Source of the DNA: Spirosoma luteum DSM 19990 | Lineage (GTDB): Bacteria > Bacteroidota > Bacteroidia > Cytophagales > Spirosomataceae | Direction of reading: 5' to 3' | Assembly (NCBI RefSeq): GCF_000374065.1 | Contig: NZ_KB893249.1 | Location: 47,604-111,603, forward strand | Length of the DNA: 64,000 nt | In this document: piece by piece, positions 7,641-16,431 of the stretch | Layout of the letters: every line of letters begins with the position of its first letter | Numbering within the stretch: the stretch's first letter is position 1 | The notes under the pieces: model-generated | Databases searched by the model: none | What the model saw: only the letters and a program-made list of their open reading frames with translations | What the model was told of the DNA's origin: nothing | Translations under genes and position numbers: made by a program

Positions 7641-9299
7641 TCACTCCTCTCCCACCAACCGTTTCATCAGGTCGGGTTTGGCCCGTCGGGAAACGTCCAC
7701 CGTAGCTCCATCGTTAAGTACTACCTGCCCTCCCTCTCCCCGCAGGTATTTGACAACGTGATTGAGGTTAACGATTGACGATTTATGCGTCCGGAAAAAG
7801 GCTTCCCCTTCGGAGCACAGGTGCTCAAATTCTGCCAGTCCCCGCGAGGCCAGTACGGTTCTCTGGTTCGAGAAATGAATGGTAGTATAGCTACCAGCCG
7901 CTTCGAGCCAGGTGATATCACCCACCGGAAAAAGCAGCATCCCATCCAGCGTTGGAATGGCTAGTTTACGAATCCGGTCCCGATCCTCCTTCATGGTGCG
8001 CAGCAGGTTCCGCATCTCAACGGGCAACGGCTCCTGGTGGTGTTCATACTGAAGTTTCTCCTCCAGCAGTTTATTATTTCGAACCAGCAACTGCTCATTT
8101 TCGCCCGCGCGCTGTAAGGCCAGCGCCTGCGCCGACTGGTAGTCGTCCTGGTAGGTTTGCAGCCGGTCGGCCAGGGCAAGGGTTAGCAGAGTAGCCTCGC
8201 AGGCGGCCCCAATCTGGTAGCCATACACGACCCAGAGATGCGTGAAGGGAATTATGTCCAATAAGCCCAGTACACTGGTCATTGCCCCTACAATGTAAAA
8301 ACTCCAGGCCAGCAGGTAGTAGCGGGCGGGCCGGTAGCCCTGCCGATAGGTTCGCCCGCCCAGCACCAGCAGCGATAAGAACCCTATCAGGGTTAGGCCA
8401 TAAAAAATACGCTCCAGTCCCGGCACATCCAGCAGGCGCAATAATGTGGTGAGCGCCACCAGACTCAGCAACCCGATAAAATAGCGATAGAATCCTGGCA
8501 GAAAATCGCGGGTACGCAGGAAGTTCATCGAGAACCAGATGGCCGCTCCAAACGTCAGCGCCGTAATGAGCAGGTACAGCCGCCCGTTATTCAGGGCCGG
8601 TGCCGAGCGCCAGAGCAAATTGTACAACAGACCCTCAAACGACAGAAACGTCAGACACGACAGGGTTATGTATACGGCATAGAGCAGATAAACCCGATCA
8701 CGCACGAGGCCGTACACAAACAGGTTAATAACAACCATCACCAGCATCAGGCCCATTACAGCCCCATTGAAGAGGGTTTCTTCCTGAAGGTGCTCCACAA
8801 CCGGCCGAACGGGGGCCAGCAGAACCGAGAAGTGAAGAATATTATCATCCCGCAGGGCTAAGAATACCGTACGGGGCCGCTGGCCGAGAGGTAGTACAAC
8901 GGTATTGGTGAGAAAATAGCGATTTTCAAACGGACGTAACATCCCGGAATGGTGCGCGGCAACGGCTCCTGTTTCGCTGATGGTGTACAGGTCAACGTAG
9001 TCAGCATCCTGCGTCATGAACAACAGGAACAGCGATTCATTAAGAGGGTTGTCCAGGTGGAATTTCAGCCAGATGCGCGAAGTGGTATGCCCAAAATTCA
9101 GTTTTTGCTGACGGCTGAGCCGGAAGGCAGAATCAGGCATGGCCGCTACCTGGGCGAACGTCAGTTGCAGGGTGGGGTCGTCCAGGATAAATGCTTTTGG
9201 CCCCAGCTCCACCAACTGGTCAGGAACGGGCCTAACTACGGGTTGCGCTATAGCTGATAGCCCACCAGCCATAAGTAGTATCATTGTTAAACGCAGCAT
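7641..9299 (-). CDS. 7TM-DISM sensor fused to a LytTR DNA-binding domain
   Basis: This 552-aa protein has a signal peptide (cut near SAIAQ), an extracellular sandwich domain of the 7TMR-DISMED2 type (about residues 25-165, with RIWLKFHLDNP and FLLFMTQDADYVDLY), a bundle of seven transmembrane helices (about 180-385), a short coiled coil (about 385-430) and a C-terminal LytTR domain (about 445-550, with GDITWLEAAGSYTTIHF, TVLASRGLAEFE, FFRTHKSSIVNL). It is therefore a one-component membrane receptor that binds DNA directly, not through a kinase. Known DISM proteins usually end in kinase or cyclase domains; fusion to LytTR is found in Bacteroidota. The stimulus is unknown. It lies beside the lipoprotein array, which it might regulate (inference). 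Confidence 0.85.
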   Translation of the reverse strand: MLRLTMILLMAGGLSAIAQPVVRPVPDQLVELGPKAFILDDPTLQLTFAQVAAMPDSAFRLSRQQKLNFGHTTSRIWLKFHLDNPLNESLFLLFMTQDADYVDLYTISETGAVAAHHSGMLRPFENRYFLTNTVVLPLGQRPRTVFLALRDDNILHFSVLLAPVRPVVEHLQEETLFNGAVMGLMLVMVVINLFVYGLVRDRVYLLYAVYITLSCLTFLSFEGLLYNLLWRSAPALNNGRLYLLITALTFGAAIWFSMNFLRTRDFLPGFYRYFIGLLSLVALTTLLRLLDVPGLERIFYGLTLIGFLSLLVLGGRTYRQGYRPARYYLLAWSFYIVGAMTSVLGLLDIIPFTHLWVVYGYQIGAACEATLLTLALADRLQTYQDDYQSAQALALQRAGENEQLLVRNNKLLEEKLQYEHHQEPLPVEMRNLLRTMKEDRDRIRKLAIPTLDGMLLFPVGDITWLEAAGSYTTIHFSNQRTVLASRGLAEFEHLCSEGEAFFRTHKSSIVNLNHVVKYLRGEGGQVVLNDGATVDVSRRAKPDLMKRLVGEE

Positions 9300-9544
9300 G
9301 GCTTTCAGAATTAATCAGCGCGCCGAGCCTATTGTCGTTGCTGGTGTGAATAAAGACAGTAATTATAGACAAATCTATAGCTATTTAGTTGAATAAAAGA
9401 CACTTGACCCCCGCAAGATTCTTATGTACTATTGCCCGTCATACAAATTCCAATGAATTCTATTCGGAAACAGTACCGTGTTTAATTACGGGGTTATTTG
9501 CTTATGTTAGGATTCTGTTTGGGCTAATCCCATCAACCGTTTGT

Positions 9545-10420
9545 ATGCGCCACTCCTATCACGAGCCCAAAGCAGGGGGTATTTTGTCACTCATTGCTCA
9601 CGAACCCGGTTTTGAACGTTATTCTTTTCAGGAAAGGCAAAACCGAGTCCTGACTATCGCCTGGAACCAGGGCAGCGACCAGACAGTGAGTATTGATGGC
9701 ATTGGTTATATATTCCCAGAGCAAACGGTGCTTCCGCTGATGGTGAACCAATCGTTTACGTTTGATCATCCTGAAACAATTGTGGCCTGGCAATTCGACC
9801 GGGAATTTTATTGCATCGTGGATCACGACAAAGAAGTTTCGTGTGTTGGGTTTCTATTTTATGGTGCTCACAACGCCCTGTTTTTACGGTTGGACAGCCC
9901 TGAAAAACACAAGTTTGACGCTTTGCTGCTAGTATTCGACGATGAATTTTCTACCCAGGACAGCATTCAGGGCGAGATGCTCAGGATGTTGTTGAAACGG
10001 TTGATTATCAAGTTGACCCGGCTCGCCAAAGAGCAGTATCTGGCTGATGAACTGACCGAACCTGACCTGGACCTGGTCCGGCGATTCAACCTATTAGTCG
10101 AAATCCATTTCCGACAGCTCCATACCGTGAGCAATTATGCCAATCTGCTGAACAAATCGCCCAAAACCCTTTCTAACCTATTTGCGCTGTACCATCAGCA
10201 AAGTCCACTACAGGTCATTCACGAACGTATTGCGCTGGAAGCCCGTCGGCTGTTGCTCTATACTGATAAATCAACGAAAGAGATCGGTTTTGAACTGGGA
10301 TTTGATGAGGTGCCTCACTTTAGTCGTTTTTTCAAAAAACATATCGGTTCACCGCCTTCAACTTTTAAAGAGCAGATGAAGCACAATGTAGCCCATTACC
10401 CATACATCGGGAAGAATTGA
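9545..10420 (+). CDS. AraC-family transcriptional regulator
   Basis: The 291-aa product is taken from ATG 9545 (MRHSYHEPKAGG), since the longer frame from 9389 adds 52 residues with no family resemblance. The N-terminal half (about 1-170) is a sensor-like beta domain. The C-terminal 100 residues carry the two helix-turn-helix motifs of AraC/XylS, with LNKSPKTLSNLFALYHQQSP and STKEIGFELGFDEVPHFSRF followed by the FKKHIGSPPSTFK signature. It diverges from the LytTR gene across 245 bp and precedes the cytochrome b/Mo enzyme cluster by 268 bp; control of that cluster is possible but not shown. Confidence 0.85.
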   Translation: MRHSYHEPKAGGILSLIAHEPGFERYSFQERQNRVLTIAWNQGSDQTVSIDGIGYIFPEQTVLPLMVNQSFTFDHPETIVAWQFDREFYCIVDHDKEVSCVGFLFYGAHNALFLRLDSPEKHKFDALLLVFDDEFSTQDSIQGEMLRMLLKRLIIKLTRLAKEQYLADELTEPDLDLVRRFNLLVEIHFRQLHTVSNYANLLNKSPKTLSNLFALYHQQSPLQVIHERIALEARRLLLYTDKSTKEIGFELGFDEVPHFSRFFKKHIGSPPSTFKEQMKHNVAHYPYIGKN

Positions 10421-10470
10421 TAACAGAGCGGGAAATACAGCCATTTTAAGGGTTATTTGGGAGGTGCACC

Positions 10471-10492
10471 TTTGTCTTGTTAGCAAGACAAA
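10471..10492. terminator. Perfect 9-bp inverted repeat, 4-base loop
   Basis: The arms 10471-10479 and 10484-10492 pair perfectly. The repeat lies 51 bp after the AraC stop and about 200 bp before the cytochrome gene. It could end the AraC transcript, though no T-run follows, or serve as an operator. The surrounding 268 bp holds only one 26-codon frame (from 10508) with no coding support. Confidence 0.4.
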
Positions 10493-10688
10493 CAGAATAG
10501 CCTATCAATGAAAACGTTAGTTGTACCAAAGGCTGAACTATTGTTTTTGGCTTATACACGTAACTGTGAGACATCATTCAACGGCTGAAATTGAATCTGG
10601 GAAACGTACAGAATGCTGGAAATAGTAACCCCGAAAAGTTGCGTATATACCCACAAACCAATACCTTAACTGACTGAAAATAACCACC

Positions 10689-11453
10689 ATGAAACGAATT
10701 GTTCACAAACACCCTTTAGCCATTCGGTGGTTTCACTGGATCAACTTTCCGGTTCTATTCGTTATGATCTGGAGTGGACTGCTTATTTACTGGGCCTATG
10801 ACCCTTATAAAATCAGCTTTGGTGACTATACACTTGTATCGTTTTTTCCGGATGGGTTCTACAAGTTTCTGAACGTTCCTTTTCGGCTGGCCGAGGGGAT
10901 GGCCTGGCACTGGGTGTTCATGTGGTTATTTATGTTAAACGGATTACTATACATCGGATACACCTTTCTTTCGGGCGAGTGGCGGCATCTGGTTCCTGAC
11001 CGAAACTCATTCCGGGAGGCTATAGACGTAACTCTATATGACCTTGGCCTCCGCAAAACACAACCCCCGTTCATTAAGTATAACGGTGCCCAGAAAATCG
11101 CTTATTTCTCCATCATGCTCATGGGCGTTGGCTCTGTACTAACGGGATTTGCTATCTATAAACCCGCCCAGTTTTCGTGGCTGACCGCTATACTCGGTGG
11201 CTACGAAGCAGCCCGACTAGAGCACTTTATCCTGACGATTGGCTATGTCCTATTCTTTTTTATCCACGTCGGCCAGGTTATCCGGGCTGGCTGGCAAAAC
11301 TTTCAGTCGATGGTAACAGGGTTTGAGTTTACCAAAAACACCGGGACGCCGGACCGCGGGACGCCGGACCGCGATCCTCCCGTAACACCCGACCCAGTCA
11401 ACAACCAGCCTGTTGCTCCCTCACCAACGCCAAACCCGCTGCTACCCGCATGA
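10689..11453 (+). CDS. Cytochrome b561-type membrane subunit
   Basis: This 254-aa integral membrane protein begins KRIVHKHPLAIRWFHWINF, with the histidines typical of the diheme cytochrome b of Ni/Fe hydrogenase and thiosulfate-reductase type. Four hydrophobic helices follow (about 20-45, 70-95, 135-160, 180-200), with further candidate haem His residues in AWHWVFMW and FFIHVGQV. The C-terminal 40 residues are a Pro-rich tail with a repeated GTPDR. It overlaps the next gene by ATGA, so it is very likely the membrane electron partner of that molybdenum enzyme. Confidence 0.85.
   Translation: MKRIVHKHPLAIRWFHWINFPVLFVMIWSGLLIYWAYDPYKISFGDYTLVSFFPDGFYKFLNVPFRLAEGMAWHWVFMWLFMLNGLLYIGYTFLSGEWRHLVPDRNSFREAIDVTLYDLGLRKTQPPFIKYNGAQKIAYFSIMLMGVGSVLTGFAIYKPAQFSWLTAILGGYEAARLEHFILTIGYVLFFFIHVGQVIRAGWQNFQSMVTGFEFTKNTGTPDRGTPDRDPPVTPDPVNNQPVAPSPTPNPLLPA
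11342..11371 (+). repeat. 15-bp tandem duplication inside the cytochrome b gene
   Basis: Two identical 15-bp units (11342-11356 and 11357-11371) encode GTPDR twice in the Pro-rich tail. The unit length is a multiple of three, so gain or loss changes the tail without breaking the frame. Confidence 0.8.
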
Positions 11454-12250
11454 GCCAGTTAAAAGAGCCAAACCTGCCCGAAAGTGATGTGCCCGAATCA
11501 ACGGCCCGTCGACGCATGATTACTTCCTTCAGCCTGTTTGCGCTGGCGGCAGCCATACCGGTTGGCGTGTACGAATGGATTACCAACAGCCCAAAACTAT
11601 ACGGTGCCCGTAAACCCCTTCGGCGGGTGCTGGATGCCAATGCAGCCCTTGCCAAAACGTATTTTAGCAACACCCATCTGGTAGCCACATTTCCGGTAGA
11701 AGAAGCCGCTAAAAAACCTCGTCAGAACGGTTACGATGGATTAAAGACTCCCCTGCCGGAAGACTGGAAACTACAGATAGACAGACCACAGGGCGCTCCT
11801 TTACTGATTACGATGGATGAGGTAAAAGCGCTGCCGAAGCACGAAATCGTATATGAATTTAAGTGCATTGAGGGTTGGAGTCAGGTGCAGCACTGGGGCG
11901 GGGTTCGACTATCCGATTTCATGGCGAACTATAAACTGGGCACGAAAAGTGGCAACGCCCCTAATCCGGAAAGCGCTGACGATCTGTATAGCTACGTTGG
12001 CATGGAAACGCCCGATAAAGGCTATTACGTAGGTATCGATATGGAAAGTGCCATGCACCCTCAAACCCTGCTGGCCTATGAGATGAACGGTCAGCCTATT
12101 TCGGCCCCGCACGGTGCCCCGCTCCGGCTGATTATTCCGGTAAAGTATGGGGTGAAGAACTTAAAGCGCATTGGCCGGATGTTTTTTTCCGACGAACGTC
12201 CCCGCGACTTCTGGGCCGAACGGGGTTACGACTATTACGTTGGCTTATAA
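11450..12250 (+). CDS. Molybdopterin-dependent oxidoreductase (sulfite oxidase / MsrP fold)
   Basis: This 266-aa protein carries a likely twin-arginine signal (RRRMITSFSLFALAAA, about residues 21-36), so it would be exported folded. The sulfite-oxidase-type Mo-cofactor domain includes EFKCIEGWSQVQHWGG, where Cys139 is the expected Mo ligand, and later SAPHGAPLRLIIPVKYGVKN, a signature of this family. It overlaps the cytochrome b gene by ATGA. The pair resembles MsrPQ-like or related periplasmic oxidoreductase systems, but the substrate cannot be told from sequence. Confidence 0.85.
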   Translation: MSQLKEPNLPESDVPESTARRRMITSFSLFALAAAIPVGVYEWITNSPKLYGARKPLRRVLDANAALAKTYFSNTHLVATFPVEEAAKKPRQNGYDGLKTPLPEDWKLQIDRPQGAPLLITMDEVKALPKHEIVYEFKCIEGWSQVQHWGGVRLSDFMANYKLGTKSGNAPNPESADDLYSYVGMETPDKGYYVGIDMESAMHPQTLLAYEMNGQPISAPHGAPLRLIIPVKYGVKNLKRIGRMFFSDERPRDFWAERGYDYYVGL

Positions 12251-12267
12251 GGAAAACTAAACTCATT

Positions 12268-12996
12268 ATGAACTACTTACTGATATTTCTGATAGCTGTT
12301 GGTATAGAAATCAATCCGCCTGCTGGTGAACCCATGGCTCAGCCCGTGGTGGTACTGGAATTATTTACTTCGCAGGGTTGCTCCAGTTGTCCACCTGCCG
12401 ATAAGGCATTACAGGACATAACCCAGCAGGCTGCCCGCTCTGGTCAGGCAATTTACGGTTTGTCATTTCATGTCGATTACTGGAATCGGCTGGGCTGGCA
12501 GGACCCGTTCAGCACCAAACAATTTACGGATCGTCAGCGAAACTACGACCGGGCACTAAAAACCCAAACGTACACGCCCCAGCTTATTATTAACGGAAAA
12601 CAAGATGAAGTGGGCGGGCAACGAGGCCGCATTGAGCAGGTTATTCAAACCATCCAAAAACAACCTGCAACAACGTTTATACGTGTAGATGGCAACGTTA
12701 GTCAGGACGCCAATCAGGTAACGGTCAAATACACCCTCTCCACCGCCGGACCATACCGGGTCAATGTAGCTCTGGTGCAAAAAGAAGCTCGAACATCCGT
12801 CAAAAATGGCGAAAACGGGGGTCGGACACTGGTTAATACGAACGTTGTACGACAGTTCAAAACGATTGACGAAGCCGACAAAACCGGTAGCATTTCGCTC
12901 CCTCTTCCTATTAACCTTCCCGCCAGCCAGACAGCCGTACTGGTGTACGTGCAGCGTACGGATAGCGGGCAGGTTGTGGGCGCAAAAATGTTTTAG
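12268..12996 (+). CDS. DUF1223 thioredoxin-like secreted protein
   Basis: This 242-aa protein has an N-terminal hydrophobic signal and the DUF1223 hallmark VVLELFTSQGCSSCPPADK, in which Cys38 and Cys41 form a CxxC pair, then SFHVDYWNRLGWQDPF and YTPQLIINGK, also typical. It starts 17 bp after the Mo enzyme and is probably in the same operon. Known DUF1223 proteins are exported and thioredoxin-folded with unclear role; a redox or maturation function for the neighbouring periplasmic oxidoreductase is inference. Confidence 0.85.
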   Translation: MNYLLIFLIAVGIEINPPAGEPMAQPVVVLELFTSQGCSSCPPADKALQDITQQAARSGQAIYGLSFHVDYWNRLGWQDPFSTKQFTDRQRNYDRALKTQTYTPQLIINGKQDEVGGQRGRIEQVIQTIQKQPATTFIRVDGNVSQDANQVTVKYTLSTAGPYRVNVALVQKEARTSVKNGENGGRTLVNTNVVRQFKTIDEADKTGSISLPLPINLPASQTAVLVYVQRTDSGQVVGAKMF

Positions 12997-13000
12997 ACGC

Positions 13001-13813
13001 TCACTTTCGGGCTCTAAAGTCGAGGTCGTAATCGACGTTCAGCCGGAAGCCAGTGTCTATATCGAAGATGGGTTTTTTAGTCACCGGCTCCGGTTCAGCG
13101 TGCTGTAGGATGCGGCTAAAGTAGTTGAACTCCAACCTAAAGTTATCCCGAATCTGGTAGCCTAACCCGCCCGATATACGGTTCTGGTTAAACACATTAT
13201 TACCCACGTTCCGACCAAAACTGATAAATAGTTCATCAAACGCATTGAGGTAAAACTCTCCGTCGTCAATAGTAGAACCACGGAGCGGAAAGGTGGCTGC
13301 TATCTGGTAACGGGCCCGGTGCTGGTATTCCCAGTCAGCTATATCACGCGGATTAGTATCGGACGATTGCCCAATCCATCGCTGCTCCAGCCGGAAGCGG
13401 TGCGTTAGTTTTAGCCGACCAAACGTATCTGCCAGACTAATGTCTTCGTAAATACGGTGCTCAGGTTTCGGTACTCCCGCATTGGCAGATGGGTAGTTGC
13501 CGTAGGGATACGTGACAAACAGCGTATAGCCACCCGATACCTTAACCCGATCGGCCAGTTTATACACCAACCCCACCCGTGCCAGTGATTGCTGCCACGA
13601 ACGGATAAGGTCAATCCGGCGCCATTGGTATTCGGTATGCAGTTCCCAGCGGCTGGCCAGTTTATGGTCGCCGTTGTAGGTATACCAGCCAACCGTATTA
13701 CGCTCCAGTACTCTATTTCCCTGAGCAAACCCATTGCTTGTTTGCAGCGCAAAGAAGAGTACCACCTGGTACCACCTTATGCGTGTTATTTGTTCGAAAG
13801 TGTAACGTATCAT
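13001..13813 (-). CDS. DUF2490 outer membrane protein
   Basis: This 270-aa protein has a signal sequence (VVLFFALQTSNGFAQ) and the DUF2490 pattern of paired strands, with ERNTVGWYTYNGDHKL, WELHTEYQWRRIDL, LTHRFRLEQRW, RARYQIAATFPL and a C-terminal NVDYDLDFRARK. DUF2490 members are predicted outer membrane barrels. It is convergent with the DUF1223 gene with only 4 bp between stops, so no terminator hairpin fits there. Confidence 0.8.
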   Translation of the reverse strand: MIRYTFEQITRIRWYQVVLFFALQTSNGFAQGNRVLERNTVGWYTYNGDHKLASRWELHTEYQWRRIDLIRSWQQSLARVGLVYKLADRVKVSGGYTLFVTYPYGNYPSANAGVPKPEHRIYEDISLADTFGRLKLTHRFRLEQRWIGQSSDTNPRDIADWEYQHRARYQIAATFPLRGSTIDDGEFYLNAFDELFISFGRNVGNNVFNQNRISGGLGYQIRDNFRLEFNYFSRILQHAEPEPVTKKPIFDIDTGFRLNVDYDLDFRARK

Positions 13814-13833
13814 CCGAGAGTAGACTCATCCCG

Positions 13834-13880
13834 TTGATAATATGTTTTATCAATGCACTTTAAGAGGCTATAAAAGTGCA
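13834..13880 (-). terminator. Two short hairpins downstream of the rhamnosidase
   Basis: An 8-bp stem (13854-13861 with 13873-13880) lies just after the rhamnosidase stop and a 7-bp AT-rich stem (13834-13840 with 13847-13853) follows, both in the 73-bp gap before the DUF2490 start. They could end the rhamnosidase transcript; the second could equally be a control site of DUF2490. Confidence 0.45.
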
Positions 13881-13886
13881 GTTGTT

Positions 13887-16325
13887 TCATTGTAAACTCA
13901 CTGTTTGTAGACCACCCTTTAGCTGAACCGTTTTTCCCTTCCAGCGTAGGGTGCCGGTGAGTTTTTCGGGCAGCGTAACGATGCCCGTCAAACCGCCCGT
14001 CGCGGTTTTCTGAAACTGCACAGCAATGTCACCCAATGGATGCGGCATTTTGCCTTCTACACGGGTCAAATCACCGAAAGCTGGCTCAATAGTGACGGAT
14101 GTAAAACCGGGTTCGGCCGGTCGAATGCCGCAGGTAATGGATAGAAATTCGTAGAGGGGCGAGGCACTCCAGGCGTGGCAGTCGGAGCGGGAGGATGGTC
14201 CGTCAATACGGTCTGGTTGCTCGGCAAAGGTGGTCAGCCCCAACGCCAGCATATCGCGCCAGGGTTTCAACTGCGGGATAAACTGGTCGCCGAGGCCCGT
14301 TTTTTTAAGCGCTTCGAACAGGTAGAATTTAAAGTAAAATGTAGCCTGAGTCAGGGAGTCGGAACCATCGTTACGGGTTGCCATCGTTTGCTGCAATAAA
14401 GCCGCCTGCTTCGCGACGGGTACAGCATCGGTCAGTACAGCCAGAATAGTAGCGTGCTGGCTGAACGAGTTCTTTGCGGGTGTATCGGCAAACAGGCCAC
14501 GTCCGGCATCCCAGCACTGTTCATACACCGCTTTGTTCAATTGGCGGCCCAGGGCGCGGTAATGCTCGGCGCGTTCATTCTGCCCGTAGTGCGCCAGCAA
14601 ATCACCCGCCCGAAAGTAGGTGTACGCCTGTTGCAGCGTCAGTACACTAGACCCGCCCGTACGCGCCCCATTTGGTACGCCCCCGGCAATTTCCTGTTTC
14701 GCATTTTTCCAGTCGGCCCAATCCACAAAATTCCACCATTCCAGCGGCCCGTTCAGTCCGGTTTTGGCGATACGCTGCTCGTGCCAGTCCAGCACGGCCA
14801 GCATACCGGGTAGCATGGACTCTATGAATGCATCGTCCTGCCGGTGCATCCAGTAGTCATGAAGCATACACACCCAGAATAGGGAAAAGGTTGGAATCAC
14901 CTGAAAATCGGCCGATGGATAGCGGCTTTGCGTTAGCCCATCGTTGAACCGGCTATGGTCATAATCCTGAATGGCCTTGCGCATAAGCCGGTCATCGCCC
15001 GCCACGTACAGCGAAATCAGGGCCTGAATCCGCGTATCGCCGGTGTATTGCAACTGTTCGTAATAGGGGCAGTCATAATAAGTTTCACCCGCACAGAGCT
15101 GGGCGGTTCGCCAGCCTACATTCCAGATGGGGGTAAGGGTAGTGTCACTGGTCGCAAACCGCGCTTTCTCTTCGAATGGGTACCCCGTAAACTTCCCCAC
15201 CAAATCATTCAGCACCACCGTATCATTCTTCGTTTCTACCGTCAGTTGCAGGTAGCGATACGTACGAAACCAGAGCGGACGAAAAATACGTTTGCCCCAC
15301 CCCGCCGAATCACTGCCATCGGCAATAAACTGGTCGTCAAAACCGCGCATCGTCCGCCCCTCCACCTCATTCCGGTTACCCTTCCGTCCTTTGGCGTCGA
15401 ACAGCGCTTCGGCATACGATAACGTTATAACAGCACCCTTTCCCCGGCTGACGGTCAGTTCAGGGTAGGCATTCGTCAATACGCCGTTATCGAGCAAAAA
15501 AACGGCTTTTGTGTTTTTGGGCACCTTAACGGGGGATTTTCCCTCTAAAAAGTCATTGCTCATGGTGCCGTTCTCCACCCGCCGAACGGTTGCCAGCCGG
15601 GTTGTCCGTTCGGCCATCATAGGAATGGTGCGTGGTACCAGTGCCCAGTTACCATCCGTACCCAGCCCGCGCGGTTTGGTGGGGAAGCCAAAAACCCTGG
15701 CCGCTACCCAGGCTTTGTCATCAAACTCCGGCTGCTCCCAGCCCCAGGGATAGTTGGCCGCATCAACCCGGTCTCCGTCGCCCATTACGATGTAGGTACG
15801 GAGTTTTGGTATATCGTTTTTAATGGGTGAGTAGGCCGGATTCTGATACACTTTCCAGGTAGCGTCGGTGTTGGCTATTTTTTCCGTTTCGCCATCACCC
15901 TGCAACAAGAAGCCAAGCTGGTAACTCATCTGGGCAAAGGGAGCGCTCTCACCCATGTACCACACCTGTGCTGCCAGCACGTTCCGGCCTGCCTTCAAAA
16001 AAGGAGAGAGGTCAATGGTTTCATAATTCCAGTTTTGAGTATCGCTCCGGGCCGGACCTAGTGCCACCGCTTTCCCATTCACAAACAGCCGGTAGCGGTT
16101 ATCGGCTGATACATGCACCACAAACCGGGTGGGTTTTTGCGGCAGGTCGATGGCTTTGCGGAAGTGAAAAATACCGTACTGTCGGGCGGGCGCCGTGGGA
16201 TGCACCAGCCAGCGGGCAGGCCAGTACTGGTTGGTCCAGTTGGTTCCTTCCAGTACTTTCGTTTGTCCAAAAGAAATCGACAACGACACAAAAAAAAGGA
16301 TGGCAAGTCGCAGAGCAGGTTTCAT
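13887..16325 (-). CDS. Alpha-L-rhamnosidase-like glycoside hydrolase (GH78 type)
   Basis: This 812-aa secreted protein (signal cut near SISFGQ) has an N-terminal beta-sandwich of rhamnosidase type (about 30-200, with FHFRKAIDLP and RYRLFVNGKAVALGPARSD), a second sandwich, then an (alpha/alpha)6 barrel. The barrel carries DCPYYEQLQYTGDTRIQAL at about residue 420, where the Glu in YYEQ matches the region of the GH78 general acid. A C-terminal sandwich closes the protein. It would release terminal L-rhamnose from plant or microbial glycans. Exact specificity is open, since the barrel motif differs from the common GH78 DER(M/L)GWTGD form. Confidence 0.75.
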   Translation of the reverse strand: MKPALRLAILFFVSLSISFGQTKVLEGTNWTNQYWPARWLVHPTAPARQYGIFHFRKAIDLPQKPTRFVVHVSADNRYRLFVNGKAVALGPARSDTQNWNYETIDLSPFLKAGRNVLAAQVWYMGESAPFAQMSYQLGFLLQGDGETEKIANTDATWKVYQNPAYSPIKNDIPKLRTYIVMGDGDRVDAANYPWGWEQPEFDDKAWVAARVFGFPTKPRGLGTDGNWALVPRTIPMMAERTTRLATVRRVENGTMSNDFLEGKSPVKVPKNTKAVFLLDNGVLTNAYPELTVSRGKGAVITLSYAEALFDAKGRKGNRNEVEGRTMRGFDDQFIADGSDSAGWGKRIFRPLWFRTYRYLQLTVETKNDTVVLNDLVGKFTGYPFEEKARFATSDTTLTPIWNVGWRTAQLCAGETYYDCPYYEQLQYTGDTRIQALISLYVAGDDRLMRKAIQDYDHSRFNDGLTQSRYPSADFQVIPTFSLFWVCMLHDYWMHRQDDAFIESMLPGMLAVLDWHEQRIAKTGLNGPLEWWNFVDWADWKNAKQEIAGGVPNGARTGGSSVLTLQQAYTYFRAGDLLAHYGQNERAEHYRALGRQLNKAVYEQCWDAGRGLFADTPAKNSFSQHATILAVLTDAVPVAKQAALLQQTMATRNDGSDSLTQATFYFKFYLFEALKKTGLGDQFIPQLKPWRDMLALGLTTFAEQPDRIDGPSSRSDCHAWSASPLYEFLSITCGIRPAEPGFTSVTIEPAFGDLTRVEGKMPHPLGDIAVQFQKTATGGLTGIVTLPEKLTGTLRWKGKTVQLKGGLQTVSLQ

Positions 16326-16431
16326 ACGGGGCTGTAAAGTATAGCCAAGATAAGGTACATTTTAGTTACACTTACTGATTTTGCGGTTCTCGTTGTACTT
16401 TAGCAACGGATTTTCCTAACTCCTCAACCGC

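Noticed and set aside
10508-10588. 26-codon frame from ATG 10508
   Set aside because: Very short, no family match, no ribosome-binding support.
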